From positions 9,589-18,238 of the forward strand of contig MU158598.1 in NCBI GenBank assembly GCA_015711895.1: a stretch of DNA of 8,650 nt, given 5' to 3'. The DNA is from Candidatus Solincola tengchongensis. Lineage in GTDB: Bacteria > Actinomycetota > Geothermincolia > Geothermincolales > RBG-13-55-18. Both the position numbers and the translations under genes were made by a program. Numbering within the stretch: position 1 is the first letter of the stretch; the number at the start of each line of letters is the position of its first letter. Below the pieces are notes generated by a model. The model saw only the letters and a list, made by a program, of their open reading frames with translations, was not told where the DNA came from and did no database searches. Of the stretch, positions 1 to 6,164 are shown one piece after another.

Positions 1-322
1 CGATGTTCTTGCCCAGGTCATGCGCATCCCCCTCCACGGACCCTATGACCACCAAACCTTTTCGGGGTGTTTCCCCGGGCTCGAGGAGAGGCTCCACTCT
101 CTCCATGACCACCTTGAAGGCCTCGGTGGCCAGGATGACGTCAGGCAGGAAGAACTCGCCATCCTCCCATAACCTTCCCGCCTCATGGATAGCGGCCACC
201 GCCCCCATCTCCAGGATCTCAACGGGAGACACTCCCTCCTCGAGGGCCCGCACGGTGAGCTCCTCGGCCCTCAATTCGTCCCCCTCCAGGACGGCGGACA
301 TCAAGTCTCGAACCGAACCCAT
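1..322 (-). CDS. Corrinoid (B12-binding) protein of the MtbC/MttC type, N-terminal part
   Basis: Likely a methyl-carrying corrinoid protein that passes a methyl group from a substrate-specific methyltransferase to a second methyltransferase in the cytoplasm. Reading leftward from ATG at 322, 107 codons are present before the window edge. Residues 1-80 form a helical cap domain with the family-like stretch AGRLWEDGEFFLPDVILA (about 48-65). Residues 88-107 open the Rossmann-type cobalamin domain: KGLVVIGSVEGDAHDLGKNI, containing the DxHxxG signature; His101 would be the lower axial cobalt ligand. A GGAGG site (329-333) lies 6 nt before the ATG and supports this start. Homologues are about 210-220 residues, so roughly half is missing. 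It could serve methylamine, methanol, glycine betaine or a demethylase substrate; the partner methyltransferase is not in the window. Family confidence is high, substrate unknown. It faces away from the tetR/dehydrogenase genes, so a shared role is not implied. Confidence 0.93.
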   Translation of the reverse strand, partial: MGSVRDLMSAVLEGDELRAEELTVRALEEGVSPVEILEMGAVAAIHEAGRLWEDGEFFLPDVILATEAFKVVMERVEPLLEPGETPRKGLVVIGSVEGDAHDLGKNI

Positions 323-739
323 TTCCTGCCTCCCCGCCTTTACCTGCTAAGCATCGCCAGCCTGAGAATCAAACGTCTACCGCAGGGGATAGACTGATTC
401 GCCGTTTTCCGAAGCCCGATTCCACCTCTAACCGCGCGGACTCCGCAGGTATTGATCGCGCCACAGAGCCCCTCATCCCCTTACCGTCCGTCAGGAGCGC
501 GGTTCCTCGCCTGCCGAGAGATGTTCCTATTCTCGCCCGTCCGGGCGTCCTCGTTCAAGCCTTTCGGCCTCTTCCATCCTTTTAAGCAATCCTCCGGACA
601 GGGACGGCACCTTGAAATGTGCCGGTCTCGCTCCCGACCAAGGCCGAGAACATGGCCCAAGGCCAGCTGACAAGGGTGGGACATGAAAGGTAAGCGTTTA
701 TCTTCCGATTAAGATTGAAAACATGGCGTTGAAAATCAA

Positions 740-752
740 CCGACATGGTCGG
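740..752. repeat. Short perfect inverted repeat (CCGAC-ATG-GTCGG)
   Basis: The arms CCGAC and GTCGG match perfectly around a 3-nt loop. It lies immediately upstream of the second ACATGAAAGG word (754-763). It could be a small hairpin in RNA or a protein site in DNA. No T-run follows, so it is not an intrinsic terminator. Function unknown. Confidence 0.45.
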
Positions 753-937
753 CACATGAAAGGAGGGGTTCTCACGGTTGGAAATCCATGTTGAGAGCCT
801 TCCGGGATGAAAAGTTCCTGAAGACAGCGCCACGGAGGCCATGCCGTCGGAGCGGGTCCTGCAGGGTCGAAAGAGGCCTGTGTTTCACTCCGTCATTCCG
901 GCAGGCCAGAAAGCTCACCGGATGAAAGGCTATTTCT

Positions 938-954
938 TCTCTCGATCTGAGAGA
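938..954. repeat. Perfect inverted repeat (TCTCTC-GATCT-GAGAGA)
   Basis: Six-base arms pair perfectly around a 5-nt loop. It lies 8 nt downstream of an ATGAAAGG word (922-929). It has no T-run and no neighbouring gene within several hundred bases, so it could equally be an operator, part of a structured RNA, or chance. Confidence 0.4.
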
Positions 955-1453
955 CATGGCACACCATCCGGTCCGAGGAAAGAGCCTTTGAGTTCGGTAT
1001 GAAGACAGGTGCTGTATCGTTTCGGTAGACGCTTTAAGTTGAAATGTGTCGAGAGGCCAACCCGTCATCCTTACAAAACAAGCAAATCAACAGAATTAAA
1101 AGGTCATCTTTCTTGGCGAATGAAATCCTTTTGCGTCCGGCGGAAGGAACGAAGGGGGAGGAGATAGAGGAAAGGGTTACCAGACTTGTCCTCGAGCTGG
1201 GACGGGCCATACTCAAGGCCTCGCCCGTGGAAAGAAGAGGAATGTCGTGGTAAGCTCCTTTAGAAGAAGCCCTGCAGTGAGGAATGCGACCATCGGGGCA
1301 CAGGTCTGGAGGTTTCTCGAAAGGCAGAACGGGCAATCCAGGGGGTGGACGATTGACCGGTCTATTAGGAAGGGCGATCCCAAGAATACATAGTTACCAA
1401 CAATTACCATAAATGAGCGGAATCGTGATTGAGGGCGAGTTTATGGGGTGAGC

Positions 1454-1467
1454 ATCTCAGGTGAGAT
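1454..1467. promoter_or_regulatory. 14-bp palindrome (ATCTCA-GG-TGAGAT), possible operator
   Basis: The 6-base arms are perfectly complementary around a 2-base centre, a geometry common for dimeric repressors. It lies about 370 nt before the tetR start and just after an AT-rich patch at 1385-1415, where a tetR promoter might be expected, although no clear -35/-10 pair is visible there. The arms do not match the palindrome in the dehydrogenase promoter. The regulator is unknown. Confidence 0.35.
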
Positions 1468-1532
1468 ATGAAGCTCTACCATGGGAATATCCCGGAATCG
1501 CTCCTTGGCGAGGATATGCTTTTCGAGATCCT

Positions 1533-1568
1533 CCCGCGGAGCGAATCCGGCGGTTCGTGCCGTGCGGG
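1533..1568 (+). other. Possible two-stem RNA hairpin upstream of tetR
   Basis: CCCGC (1533-1537) can pair with GCGGG (1564-1568), and inside it GCGAA (1541-1545) with TTCGT (1554-1558, one G-U pair), leaving an 8-nt GC-rich loop and an internal bulge. This would be a stable element in a transcript leading to tetR. It matches no riboswitch class that I can recognise. Structure probability was not computed. Confidence 0.3.
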
Positions 1569-1607
1569 CGAGACAAACGGGCTCAAGCGGAGAGCCGGCA
1601 CTGGAAT

Positions 1608-1732
1608 CGACCTTTAGGTCGGAATAGGAGGATCGTTAGAAGTCCCGTGTATATCAACCAATCATTTAACAATCTTTAACGTCGGCCACGGTGCCGGAAT
1701 AGGAGGATTTTTAAAAGCTCCAGGCGTATCAA
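1608..1732 (+). repeat. Two imperfect 50-nt direct repeats, period 75, each a dyad plus AGGAGG
   Basis: Unit 1 (1608-1657) and unit 2 (1683-1732) align without gaps at 34 of 50 positions. A 14-nt identical core, CGGAATAGGAGGAT, is at 1620-1633 and 1695-1708, and both units end in TATCAA. Each opens with a dyad: CGACCTTTAGGTCG in unit 1 (perfect 6-bp arms) and CGGCCACGGTGCCG in unit 2 (outer 4 bp intact). The third pair changes from A-T to G-C on both arms, a compensating change. Each core contains AGGAGG, yet no ATG, GTG or TTG follows at normal spacing. Candidate paired binding sites, or remnants of duplicated translation starts, ahead of tetR. Confidence 0.55.
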
Positions 1733-1826
1733 GGTGAATGGAGCAACCCGCTCCGGGATCATGTTGAACTGTCGCCACGCTGAGCCACGGGAAGCAGAAC
1801 CAGCGAGCATGAACGGAGCCGCCCCA

Positions 1827-2483
1827 ATGATTGAGAACGCCTCCAAAAGGGAACGCAAGAAGGCCGAAAACCGTCAGGCCATCCTGCGAACCGCCGAGGA
1901 ACTCTTCTCCGGAAAGGGTTACCGGGAAACCACCATGCAGGAAATCGCGGAGAGGGCCGGGGTAGCCAAGGGGACCCTCTACCTCTACTTCCGCAGCAAG
2001 GAGGAACTCTACCTCACGGTGTGCGTGCGGGGCGTCTCCGGCTTCGGGGAAAACCTGGAAAAAGCGCGCGCCGCGGCCAAGGGGGTGGAGGAGAAGATCA
2101 GGGCCGTGTACCTGGCCTATATAAGACATTCGCTCAAGCAACCTTCCGTCTTCCGCGTGCTGCGAGACACGTTCCTCGAGCAGGTACGGAAGAACCTCTC
2201 CCCGGCCACGATGAAGGAGGTCTCGTCGATAATCGGCGATTGGCTGAAAAACGAGAGCGAGCTGGTCAGGGACGGCATCGAACAGGGCCTCTTTGACCCG
2301 GGCCTCGAACCCTACCACTTCAGTGTCCTGGCCTGGAGGACGGCCACCGGCCTGGTGGAGCTGGCGCTCCTCCAGGACCCCATAGTCATCGAGAGAGCGA
2401 GCCTGGAGAATCTCTTCGAGGCGTCCATAGACATCCTCCTGCGGGGAATAAAGCGGCTTCCGGAACAGCCGGGCAACATGTGA
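1827..2483 (+). CDS. TetR-family transcriptional regulator
   Basis: A 218-residue one-component repressor: an N-terminal DNA-binding domain and a helical ligand-binding domain that usually releases DNA on binding a small molecule. Residues 17-63 are classic TetR, with AILRTAEELFSGKGY, then EIAERAGVAKGTLYLYFRSK containing the recognition helix and the LYxYFxSKEEL signature. Residues 64-218 are the family-variable effector domain, from which no ligand can be read. The ATG at 1827 is chosen because GGAG (1815-1818) lies 8 nt upstream and it leaves a normal short lead before the helix-turn-helix; the frame is open to GTG at 1734 and ATG at 1809, with weaker ribosome sites. The gene points toward the dehydrogenase cluster, whose promoter carries a perfect palindrome, so it is probably the local regulator, responding to an acyl-CoA or related compound (inference). 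No clear terminator follows. Confidence 0.93.
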   Translation: MIENASKRERKKAENRQAILRTAEELFSGKGYRETTMQEIAERAGVAKGTLYLYFRSKEELYLTVCVRGVSGFGENLEKARAAAKGVEEKIRAVYLAYIRHSLKQPSVFRVLRDTFLEQVRKNLSPATMKEVSSIIGDWLKNESELVRDGIEQGLFDPGLEPYHFSVLAWRTATGLVELALLQDPIVIERASLENLFEASIDILLRGIKRLPEQPGNM

Positions 2484-2742
2484 GACCGAAGGGCCGTCAT
2501 CCTCACACCGCCCCATATTCCCTTCCAAATCCTCACGGAAATCCTAAGAACCCCTATCCGCCTTCTCCACTCACCCTCCTGCAGCCCGGTTTAAAGTCGA
2601 GTGGGTTGGATAAATAAAAACATAAAAGGCGCATCGATCTAAGGGGGGCAACGGTACTCCGGAGAGGTCTCCAACATAGAATCGCTCTCAAGAAAACGCA
2701 AATCGTTCGCGGACCAGAAAGACGGTCGAGCGAACCCAGAGG

Positions 2743-2771
2743 TTGACAAAAAATGACCGCGGTCATATCAT
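2743..2771 (+). promoter_or_regulatory. Sigma-70-type promoter for the dehydrogenase cluster
   Basis: TTGACA at 2743-2748 is a perfect -35 box. TATCAT at 2766-2771 matches five of six bases of the -10 consensus, and the spacer is exactly 17 bp. Transcription would start near 2778 and run toward dehydrogenase 1. This is the best promoter seen in the window. The first gene starts about 515 nt downstream, unusually far, so either the leader has a function or a second promoter lies nearer the gene. Confidence 0.75.
2753..2766. promoter_or_regulatory. Perfect palindromic operator inside the promoter spacer
   Basis: ATGACCGCGGTCAT is a fully self-complementary 14-mer lying between the -35 and -10 boxes and touching the first base of the -10. 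A dimeric repressor bound here would block RNA polymerase. Size and symmetry suit TetR-family proteins, and a tetR gene ends 270 bp upstream, so that protein is the obvious candidate (inference). The nearest look-alike is TTGACCGGTCTA at 1353-1364, whose half-sites are 2 bp closer, so it may not be the same site. Confidence 0.7.
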
Positions 2772-3146
2772 ACAAATATCGGTTAAAAGTCCGGCTTCAT
2801 TCCAGGGGAGGGAGTAATCGCCAACACCGGAAGCTGCTCATGCGGAGAAAAGTCTTCATGCCCTTACCATCTCCAGCAGCGTGAAGGCGAGACAAGGCCA
2901 TTCAAAACACCCACACGCGGTGAGGTGTGCATACCGGACACGAAAGGCATCGGAAGGCGGCAAAACGAGCAGCCCGAAGAGCGCAGCGACTTATAAGAGC
3001 CGGGGCCATTTCCGCGTGGCGATTGCCGTGTCTCCAGGGCACGAGTACAGGTGCGGAAAGAAAAGAGCGTGGAGCACATGAGATCGAGGTACGCCGCGGA
3101 GTCTTGCATAAGGGGCTCCGGCCGCGGGGACCGGATTGGATGAGGC

Positions 3147-3159
3147 ACCATAAGATGGT
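3147..3159 (+). other. Small hairpin in the dehydrogenase leader
   Basis: ACCAT and ATGGT pair perfectly around AAG and are followed by ATTTTATT. This resembles a very weak intrinsic terminator or attenuator, but the 5-bp AT-rich stem would be unstable alone. It lies about 135 nt before the dehydrogenase 1 start. Listed as a possible regulatory element only. Confidence 0.25.
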
Positions 3160-3292
3160 ATTTTATTCCATTCAGTCCCCTACGCATCCGCGGGGAGAAA
3201 CGGAGGTCTTGAACAAGGCGCTCGTCGAGAGGTGAAACAAAGAGCCGCAAGGCGGGTCTTTGGGGACGAGGGAGCGGACGAAGGAGGCACGG

Positions 3293-4561
3293 ATGAGGAC
3301 CATCGACGACTTCACGCGACCGCTGGAATACGTATCCCCCATGGACGGTCTCCTGGGCTCCATCTTCCGTGACTGGGTGGAGAAGGAGGTAATACCTTAC
3401 CGGCGCCAGTTCGACGAGGATTACCGCGAGCATCACCTAATCCACCCGCCCTTTAAGAAACTCCTCGGCGAGTACGGCCTGCAGCGCATGATCTTCCCCG
3501 AGGACCTCGGCGGATGGGGTATGGGCCGTTCCCACTACATGTGTACCGCCGCCTTCCGCATGTTCGAGGAGATAGCCCGCGCCGACACGGGGATGGCCCT
3601 GGCCTTCGGGGCCCTCTTCTGGCCCTTCCTGTTCATCGCCCTTGAGCCGCACGAGAACCGGCGCCTCCTCGAGGAGTTCGCCCCCATGTTCTGCCAGACC
3701 ACGGAACCGGTCTTCGCCGCCCTTTGCATGACCGAGCCGCAAGGAGGCTCGGACATCGAGAACATCGAGATCGTCAGGGGCAGCACCATCCGCACCACAG
3801 CCGTGCTGGACGGCGACGAGTGGGTCATCAACGGCCACAAGCTGTGGCCTTCCAACACCGGCGGCCTGGCCAGGCTCATGGCCGTGGTCTGTACCACCAA
3901 CCCGGGATCCGACGATCCCCGGGACATCGCCGTCATCTACGTGACTTCGGACACGCCCGGGGTGACCCAAGGCCCTCCCTACGAGAAGGCGGGGATGGCC
4001 GCGGATATGAACTCCGACGTGTGGTTCGAGAACGTCCGCGTACCCTCCTGGTACCGGGCATGCGGACCCGGGGACGACGCCAAGTACTTCGGGGAGATCA
4101 TGTCCACCGGCAACATGGGCATCATCGCCTGGATCTCCGGGGCCATGATGAACATCTACGAGCGGCTCACGGAGTTCGTAAACCGCAAGAAATACCGCGG
4201 CCTGCCCTTAAAGGAGAACGACGCCGTAGCCGGAATCCTGGCCGACTTCGCCGCCAACATCGAGGCCATCCGCATCGTGGGCTACCAGTGCGCGCGCATG
4301 TGCGACCGCCACGACCTCTACGGTCCCCTGTGGGACCCCGGGTTGGTGGCCAAGATGCGCGCCCAGCGCTACCTGGCCATGGACCGCTTCATCGAGGTCA
4401 CGGGCCGGGTGATGAACCTCATGGAATGCTTCGGGACCGACCGTGAATGGGACGTGGAGAAACACTGGCGGGACCTGAAGATCCTCCAGCTGGTGGAGGG
4501 ATCCAAGCAGCTCTGCCAGATCGAGACGGCACGCTGGTTTTATGAATGCCAGACTCTTTGA
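3293..4561 (+). CDS. Acyl-CoA dehydrogenase family protein 1, catalytic Glu present
   Basis: A flavoprotein expected to oxidise an acyl-CoA thioester to the 2,3-enoyl-CoA, passing electrons to ETF. The 422 residues are close to usual family length (about 380-420). The N-terminal helical domain covers about 1-140 (EYGLQRMIFPEDLGG, EEIARADTGMALAFG). The middle beta domain covers about 141-255, with the flavin-site motif MTEPQGGSD at 146-154 and INGHKLWPSNTG at 179-190. The C-terminal helical domain ends in HWRDLKILQLVEGSKQL. Glu402 of VEGS aligns with the catalytic Glu of the YEGT motif in medium- and short-chain dehydrogenases. The alternative base position of isovaleryl- and long-chain enzymes appears not to be acidic (STGNMG, 271-276). 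ATG 3293 follows AAGGAGG by 5 nt and matches the start of dehydrogenase 3; the frame is open to TTG at 3260. Substrate unknown. It heads the cluster behind a repressible promoter. Confidence 0.92.
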   Translation: MRTIDDFTRPLEYVSPMDGLLGSIFRDWVEKEVIPYRRQFDEDYREHHLIHPPFKKLLGEYGLQRMIFPEDLGGWGMGRSHYMCTAAFRMFEEIARADTGMALAFGALFWPFLFIALEPHENRRLLEEFAPMFCQTTEPVFAALCMTEPQGGSDIENIEIVRGSTIRTTAVLDGDEWVINGHKLWPSNTGGLARLMAVVCTTNPGSDDPRDIAVIYVTSDTPGVTQGPPYEKAGMAADMNSDVWFENVRVPSWYRACGPGDDAKYFGEIMSTGNMGIIAWISGAMMNIYERLTEFVNRKKYRGLPLKENDAVAGILADFAANIEAIRIVGYQCARMCDRHDLYGPLWDPGLVAKMRAQRYLAMDRFIEVTGRVMNLMECFGTDREWDVEKHWRDLKILQLVEGSKQLCQIETARWFYECQTL

Positions 4562-4589
4562 CGCAGCGGAAAGCCTAAAGGAGGGCCCG

Positions 4590-4679
4590 TTGAAAGGGGC
4601 TTGCGGACGAGGAGTTTATAAAGCCGGTAGAGGTCACGTGATCCGCGAGCATGTTTGCGGGGTGAAGGAAATTCGGTGA
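4590..4679 (+). CDS. Possible 29-residue small ORF (TTG start)
   Basis: AAAGGAGGG (4577-4585) is followed 4-5 nt later by TTG, opening 29 codons that end at TGA 4677-4679. The peptide ends in HVIREHVCGVKEIR. It begins 28 nt after dehydrogenase 1, so it could be translated from the same message. Downstream, the same frame continues after the stop into a related stretch (VIGERVSGVQG), so the two may be pieces of one decayed frame. No family is recognised. The strong ribosome site is the only real support, and it could be chance in purine-rich DNA. Confidence 0.25.
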   Translation: MKGACGRGVYKAGRGHVIREHVCGVKEIR

Positions 4680-4742
4680 AGGGACTTCAGCGCCTGGTTC
4701 CTGGGTCTTGTGATCGGCGAGCGCGTCAGCGGGGTGCAAGGA
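4638..4742 (+). repeat. Imperfect direct repeat, period 72
   Basis: Copy A (4638-4669) and copy B (4710-4742) share GTGATC, GCGAGC, GCGGGGTG and AAGGA blocks: 27 of 32 aligned bases, with one inserted base in copy B. The 72-nt period is 24 codons, and in that frame the copies read VIREHVCGVKE and VIGERVSGVQG. A TGA at 4677-4679 separates them. It may be the remains of an internally repeated short protein or a duplicated regulatory segment. Confidence 0.5.
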
Positions 4743-4912
4743 GGGGTGCGGGGAGCAAATGGAAGAAGAGCATCATCGTGGGTGGGGTGACGAGGTTCCC
4801 GTTCCCGAAGACGGTCCCTTCTTCGTGGATGGGTAGGAGATGAGGAAACGGACGGTCCGGCAAGAAGCCTTAAGCCGTGCAGGCATCGAGAGACTGCGGA
4901 AAGGGGGTGCTC

Positions 4913-6148
4913 ATGAACGATCTGGAACTTTTTCCCTACCCGAAGAACCGCCTCCAGAAGACCGATCTGGATCTGGCGGCCAGCCTGCAGAACCTGGTGC
5001 AGAAGGAGATCGTGGACAAGCGCCTGGAGCTCAAGGAGGACTATGAGGGACTCCTCAAGCCCAACCTGAGGAAGCTCCTGGTGGAGATTGGCCTGCAACG
5101 CATGTTCTGGCCGGAGAGCCTGGGAGGAGAGGAGCACAACGGCCCCGAGGCCGCCTACACCGTGGCCGCCGCCCTGGAACAGGTGGGCCGGGCGGACACC
5201 GGGCTGGCATACCTCGCGGCGCACAACCTGGCCCTGCAGGCGGCGCTGGCCATGCGTGAGAACCTAGACACGGAGGCCTGTGCCCGTTTCGCTCCCCTCT
5301 TCTGCGACGGCCGGGGACCGGTGATCGTGTCCTTCCTCCTCCCCGTCTTCGGCGAGGACGGGAAAGCCCCCACCTGGCGTGGCAAGAGTTTCCAGGTAAA
5401 GGCCAGAGCCGCGTCCGGCTCATGGATCCTGGACGGCAGGGGTGTGCGGCCCACCTGCTCCGGTGTCGACGCCGACCTCTTCGGGGCCTGGTGCGCCGTG
5501 GAGAACGAGGAACAACCGGCCTTTATCCTGGTCCCCGGTGACGCTTCCGGACTCTCCCGCGGGCCGGAGTTCAAGAAGACGGGGCTGGCGGCCAGCCGTA
5601 ACGCCGACCTGGACCTCTCCGGGGTGCAGGTGCCTCTCGAGAACTGCCTCTTCCGCGGCGAGACCGAATACCGCCGCCTCCTCTCCTGGCTCTACCTGGG
5701 AATCTCGGCCACCGCCGTGGGTGGCCTCCTGGCCGCTTACCAGATCCTCAAGGAATGGGGGGACAACCGGGTCATCAAGGGGACCGGCAACGTCTTCAAG
5801 GAGAACCCGCTCACCGGAGCCCTCATGGGGGAGATTGCCCAGGACATCTCCATGGCCCGCCTCCTGGCTTATGACCTGGCGGGCATGCTGGCCGACCCCC
5901 CCTCCTTCGGGGACGCCGGCTCGGACGGTGTGTTCACCGCGGCCCTGATGATAGTCCACCAGGTGCTGGCAACCGCGGAGCGGGCCATCCATCGCACCAT
6001 GGAGCTCATGGCCTCGGCGGGATACGCCAAGGAGTGGCAGCTGGAGCGGTACTGGCGGGACCTGAAGACCGTGCAGTGCTATGTGGGCTCCCACGAACTG
6101 GCCAAGCACGACTTCGCCCGCTGGTTCTACGGCGCCAGGACCCTCTGA
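4913..6148 (+). CDS. Acyl-CoA dehydrogenase-like protein 2, flavin and catalytic motifs lost
   Basis: A 411-residue member of the acyl-CoA dehydrogenase superfamily and divergent sister of its two neighbours. Shared landmarks are EIGLQRMFWPESLGG (58-72), VGRADTGLAYL (91-101), WRDLK (381-385) and the ending ARWFYGARTL. Active-site landmarks are degraded. The TEPxxGSD flavin motif reads LLPVFGED (142-149), the GHKLW stretch reads GRGVR (175-179), and the catalytic Glu of the EGS motif is Val391 in YVGS. Established family knowledge says these residues contact FAD or abstract the alpha proton, so this protein probably does not catalyse alone. A non-catalytic subunit paired with a neighbour, as in heteromeric FadE/ChsE enzymes, is the best guess. 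ATG 4913 follows AAGGGGG by 5 nt; the frame is open to GTG 4877. Dehydrogenase 3 starts 17 nt after its stop. Confidence 0.88.
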   Translation: MNDLELFPYPKNRLQKTDLDLAASLQNLVQKEIVDKRLELKEDYEGLLKPNLRKLLVEIGLQRMFWPESLGGEEHNGPEAAYTVAAALEQVGRADTGLAYLAAHNLALQAALAMRENLDTEACARFAPLFCDGRGPVIVSFLLPVFGEDGKAPTWRGKSFQVKARAASGSWILDGRGVRPTCSGVDADLFGAWCAVENEEQPAFILVPGDASGLSRGPEFKKTGLAASRNADLDLSGVQVPLENCLFRGETEYRRLLSWLYLGISATAVGGLLAAYQILKEWGDNRVIKGTGNVFKENPLTGALMGEIAQDISMARLLAYDLAGMLADPPSFGDAGSDGVFTAALMIVHQVLATAERAIHRTMELMASAGYAKEWQLERYWRDLKTVQCYVGSHELAKHDFARWFYGARTL

Positions 6149-6151
6149 GGG

Positions 6152-6161
6152 GGGGGTGATC
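6152..6161 (+). promoter_or_regulatory. Extended ribosome binding site that fixes the dehydrogenase 3 start
   Basis: GGGGGTGATC matches the 16S anti-Shine-Dalgarno complement GGAGGTGATC at nine of ten positions. It places GTG 6165 as the start, 8 nt after the core, rather than GTG 6156 inside the site. The resulting N-terminus (VRGIDVFSRPLEY) aligns residue for residue with dehydrogenase 1 (MRTIDDFTRPLEY). It begins 4 nt after the stop of dehydrogenase 2, favouring coupled translation. Confidence 0.7.
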
Positions 6162-6164
6162 AAA

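Larger units (their letters stand above)
323..1826. other. Long gene-poor region between the corrinoid gene and tetR
   Basis: About 1.5 kb with no open frame that looks like a conserved protein. Frames of 60-100 codons exist on both strands but lack good ribosome sites and show no recognisable motif. Base composition is visibly more mixed than in the flanking genes, with AT-rich patches near 1385-1415 and 1660-1680. What it does hold: several perfect short dyads (listed separately), four ATGAAAGG or ATGAAAAG words between 683 and 929, and a duplicated 50-nt unit ending just before the regulator. It may be a decayed coding region, the leader and control region for two divergent transcripts, or the site of an unrecognised small RNA. 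No tRNA, rRNA, IS end or CRISPR repeat is visible. Confidence 0.6.
2484..3292 (+). other. Gene-poor control region and long leader before the dehydrogenase cluster
   Basis: About 0.8 kb with no supported gene. The first 260 nt contain an AT-rich patch (2610-2632) and end in a strong promoter with operator. The remaining 515 nt would be untranslated leader. It offers a 14-codon ATG frame at 2840-2884 with at best a weak ribosome site, a GGGAGGGAG purine stretch (2806-2814) with no start codon behind it, and a small AT-rich hairpin at 3147-3159. Longer frames (for example 2927-3235) are rich in Arg/Lys but show no family features and no convincing ribosome site. No known riboswitch was recognised. 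Confidence 0.55.
4562..4912 (+). other. Spacer between dehydrogenases 1 and 2
   Basis: A 351-nt gap in an otherwise tight cluster. It holds an imperfect 72-nt-period duplication, a possible 29-codon ORF behind a strong ribosome site, the 8-bp palindrome TCACGTGA (4634-4641) and CGGACGGTCCG (4849-4859). GACGGTC occurs twice (4810-4816 and 4851-4857) and once more near the cluster promoter (2721-2727). No T-rich terminator and no good -35/-10 pair are visible, so readthrough from dehydrogenase 1 is likely. Confidence 0.5.

Noticed and set aside
1044..1253. 69-codon plus-strand frame with a helix-like C-terminal half
   Set aside because: No ribosome site, no homology recognised, and it lies in a region full of stops in all frames. 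Possibly a remnant.
1461..1679. 72-codon plus-strand frame before tetR
   Set aside because: GTG start within a palindrome, no ribosome site, and it runs through the direct repeat. Composition does not resemble a gene.
1738..1767. Nine-codon ATG frame overlapping the upstream part of the tetR frame, as a leader peptide
   Set aside because: Only a poor AAGGTG ribosome site, and no regulatory codon run or adjacent attenuator structure.
2488..2525. GAAGGG...CCCTTC as a terminator for tetR
   Set aside because: The loop is 26 nt long and no T-run follows, so it does not look like an intrinsic terminator.
1662..2528. 288-codon open frame on the minus strand
   Set aside because: Antisense of the tetR gene; the plus strand has an unmistakable TetR helix-turn-helix.
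2927..3235. 102-codon plus-strand frame in the dehydrogenase leader
   Set aside because: GTG start without a proper ribosome site, Arg/Lys-rich biased composition and no recognisable domain. It remains possible but unsupported.
3437..3970. Minus-strand frame of 177 codons, with others opposite dehydrogenases 1 and 2
   Set aside because: Complementary-frame artefacts of GC-rich codons; no ribosome sites or motifs.
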